Shown here: piece by piece, positions 61,655-64,000 of the stretch
Position numbering within the stretch: position 1 is the stretch's first letter
How the letters are laid out: each line of letters opens with the position of its first letter
Assembly (NCBI RefSeq): GCF_000208745.1
Contig: NC_030853.1
Location: forward strand, 30,706,628 to 30,770,627
Direction: 5' to 3'
DNA length: 64,000 bases
Origin: Theobroma cacao
Lineage: Eukaryota > Streptophyta > Magnoliopsida > Malvales > Malvaceae
Notes under the pieces: generated by a model
What the model was told of the DNA's origin: nothing
Databases searched by the model: none
Seen by the model: only the letters and a program-made list of their open reading frames with translations
Position numbers and translations under genes: made by a program

Positions 61655-64000
61655 ATGGCGGCCTCAGCATCGTTACAGAATCTCCTGAAAGTCGGGACTA
61701 AAATCGTCGCCGTTGGCCGCAACTACGCAGCTCATGCCAAAGAACTCGGGAACGCCGTGCCCAAGGTATCGAATTTTCGTTTATTGTCTTATTCGTAGAG
61801 CAGATTTGATCTGTTTCCTATTTCGGATTAAAATGAAGGTGGAGTTGTGTTTACCAGGAGCCGGTTTTGTTTTTAAAGCCGACATCTTCGTATTTGGAAA
61901 ATGGAGGGACAATCGAGGTTCCGCACCCTTTGAATTCCTTGGATCATGAAGTTGAGCTTGCTGTCGTGATCGGACAAAAGGCTCGGGATGTGCCTGAAAA
62001 GACTGCCATGAATTATGTTGGGGGTAATTTCGAATCAGTTCTATCTGATCAAGAACGACGTATCTGGTTTCAGTTTAGACTACTCAAGTAATCAATGTGG
62101 TTATGTTCCTTTTTTCTTTTTCCTGGTAGAACCCAACATGGGTTTCCATTAAACTCTGTTTGGTGCTGTTTTCTGGGGTAAAGGTAAAGCTTCGGAACTA
62201 GTAATCGCAAGATGAGAGTGGATTTAAGAACTTGAGAGCTCCATTTTTGTGCAAAAAATATGATAAAAGAGTAAAGTAATTTGCTTTTCATCGTCCTCAA
62301 GACCCCGCATTTTTTGTGAGATGATAATTGGTCCTACAGCAAACTTCAATTTAGATGTGCTTATTGCTACTTATCGGGTATACGGGCAATTCAATTAGAA
62401 GCTGTAGTTTGCTATCCTAATATTTTGACATAGTTTTTTCTTGATTGCTTCTGCTATGACTTGAATGGGAAACATTGGATGCTGCCACATTTCCTTTGTT
62501 TTTTTTCCCTTTCTTTGTTCTTCTTCTTCTTCTTTTTCTATTTTTGTTTGTTGTGGTTCATGAGCAATCTATATAGATTGTGATGATGATCAATTTGATG
62601 TTGATAATGGCCGCTTTTGTCTGCTTCAGGCTATGCTTTAGCACTGGATATGACTGCAAGGGAAATCCAATCTGTTGCAAAGGTACAAATTTTATTCATA
62701 TGAGCTCTCGTGTACATTTTTTAAAGCATTATTACTTCACATGAGAACCTGGTTGCCTTTGCATGTTCTCCAATTTCATTTTTTGTGGCTGTTTTAGTCC
62801 TTTGATTGATCAATGAATGAAGTACATTATTTAGAGGAGAAATCATTCAGCTTAGATGAAACACCAGAAGTTTTTTGAAATTCATTCTCTGATAGAGAGT
62901 ATTTGAAAGTGAAGCTTTTTCTGGGATGCTTGCAGCACCATGTTGTTGCAGGATCAATGGAAGAAAAAAAGCTCATAAGATAAACAATCTTCATTTATCG
63001 TGGATCTTTAAGTATATGTTTATTTTTACTTTTGAGAACAAGATTTTTATTTCTCACGTGTCCTTTCAGCTTTCCATGATTCAACTCTTATCATTTGAGT
63101 TTTTTTTTTTCCTTATTATTTGAGTTAATGCTGATCCTTTTGGTCACATTTCTCAGTCTGCAGGTCTTCCGTGGACAGTTGCTAAAGGGCAGGACACCTT
63201 TACACCTATCAGTTCTGTTGTAAGAAATAAAATTGAAATAGTCTCATCTTTCTCTTTGCTCTAAAGCACATTATGCTCAAATTAATTTTGAGGGGCTTGC
63301 CAGATCATGTGTGCTGGAATAATTGATATTAACATCTCCTTTTTGTTCTCATACTGTTTCTATATGGGGAGTGCAGAGAATAGATATTCTTCCACTTATT
63401 CTTCTACCTTGTGATTTATCATTCACAAATTGGAGCTGATTTGAAATACTGTTTCTATACTGATTTGAAAATTCTTGTGCAGTTGTCGATGTCTATGGTG
63501 CCTGACCCTGACAACTTGGAGCTGTGGTTAAAGGTTTATATACTATTATTCTGTGATCAACATTTCATTTCATGTATTTTTGGAGTGCTTCGACTTGGTA
63601 TTGTTCTTTCCAACTGATTAAAGTTAGATGCATTTCTTGTCAACACAGGTAGATGGAGAAACACGACAAAAGGGTTCCACCAAGGATATGATTTTTAAGA
63701 TTCCTTACCTCATTAGCCACATAAGTTCCATTATGACACTTTGTGAAGGAGATGTCATATTAACAGGTTATACAACATTCAGATTTTTCCCAATTTTTCT
63801 TCTCTCACATTAAATCTCAAATTTTGAATAGGTTTTTCTGGTAGTTGTCCTTGATAAACTAGTATATTGATCAAAGACCAAAAGCCCGTGGGCAACAACG
63901 GCACATTCCCTTCCACGGGGTAGTTAATCCATGTTGACGATCCTTCACATCCGAATAGCATTTGTTGCCAGATTCAGTTGCATGTTTAGTTATCAGACTA
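61655..64000 (+). CDS. FAHD1: FAHD1-like fumarylacetoacetate hydrolase family protein, 3' end outside window
   Basis: Six exons are seen: 61655-61765, 61858-62023, 62630-62682, 63157-63219, 63483-63533 and 63649-63766. They encode 187 residues; the last exon, expected to continue after VILTG, is not found before the right edge. The FAH fold signatures are GRNYAAHAKELGN, LFLKPTSSYL, LDHEVELAVVIG, YALALDMTAR, PWTVAKGQDTFTP and IFKIPYLISHISS. Metal ligands expected from human FAHD1 (two Glu and an Asp) correspond to E68, E70 and D99. FAHD1 proteins are Mg-dependent acylpyruvases and oxaloacetate decarboxylases, usually mitochondrial. The first residues (MAASASLQNLLKVGTKIV) could act as a weak targeting sequence. 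The metal site and catalytic region are intact in the visible part. I recall FAH-family genes At4g15940 and At3g16700 beside SWEET17 and SWEET16 in Arabidopsis. Confidence 0.9.

Noticed and set aside
1..64000. CRISPR arrays, rRNA, tRNA, or known conserved plant microRNA precursors
   Set aside because: I looked for regular direct repeats with spacers, tRNA-like box B sequences and common mature microRNA words and found none that I could support by eye.

Overview
This window is nuclear DNA from a flowering plant, almost certainly a core eudicot. The evidence is GT-AG introns, AT-rich intergenic DNA, plant-specific families (FLZ zinc finger, SWEET, GEX2) and proteins close to Arabidopsis ones. 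I cannot name the species from sequence alone. The window holds no bacterial operons, CRISPR arrays, rRNA genes or tRNA genes that I could recognise. There is one assembly gap (90 N).

Layout, left to right. (1) Positions 1-928, minus strand: a serine-rich plant protein with a Cys/His motif, cut by the left edge. (2) 6076-8598, minus: a six-exon SWEET16/17-type vacuolar sugar transporter. (3) 10477-16417, minus: an 18-exon peroxisomal multifunctional beta-oxidation protein, MFP2, 725 aa, ending in the peroxisomal signal SRL. (4) 19128-25680, plus: a 13-exon Fanconi anemia FANCI homologue, 1409 aa. (5) 26785-30472, plus: a three-exon LC8-type dynein light chain whose second intron holds two inverted hAT-like transposable elements. 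(6) 33862-34499, minus: a two-exon FLZ (FCS-like zinc finger) protein. (7) 34500-44543: ten kilobases with no supported gene. (8) 44544-46178, minus: a two-exon MATE transporter of the DTX55 type. (9) 46179-52025: gene-poor, with a diverged tandem duplication. (10) 52026-55518, plus: mitochondrial branched-chain 2-oxoacid dehydrogenase E2 (BCE2/DBT), eight exons. (11) 56108-61334, plus: GAMETE EXPRESSED 2 (GEX2), 16 exons, 1081 aa. (12) 61655 onward, plus: a FAHD1-type fumarylacetoacetate hydrolase family gene, cut by the right edge. All exon borders were read by eye from GT-AG signals, reading frame and protein similarity. The exon lengths sum to whole codons in every complete gene.

The genes do not form one pathway. 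MFP2 (fatty acid beta-oxidation), BCE2 (branched-chain amino acid breakdown) and FAHD1 (oxaloacetate/acylpyruvate) are all catabolic and organellar, but their closeness is better explained by ancestral gene order. From memory, the genes match three separate Arabidopsis neighbourhoods: At3g06850-06860, At4g15920-15940 and At5g49110-49150. If correct, this window keeps an ancestral block that was duplicated and then reciprocally fractionated in the Arabidopsis lineage.

The observations I rate highest are: the GEX2 C-terminal half, which looks like the tandem cadherin-like repeats of large surface adhesins; an upstream ORF that overlaps the GEX2 start; the inverted pair of hAT-like elements inside the dynein light chain intron, with target-site duplications; the interleaved synteny; and the conserved lysine plus SQ cluster in FANCI. 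I found no wholly new multi-gene system.
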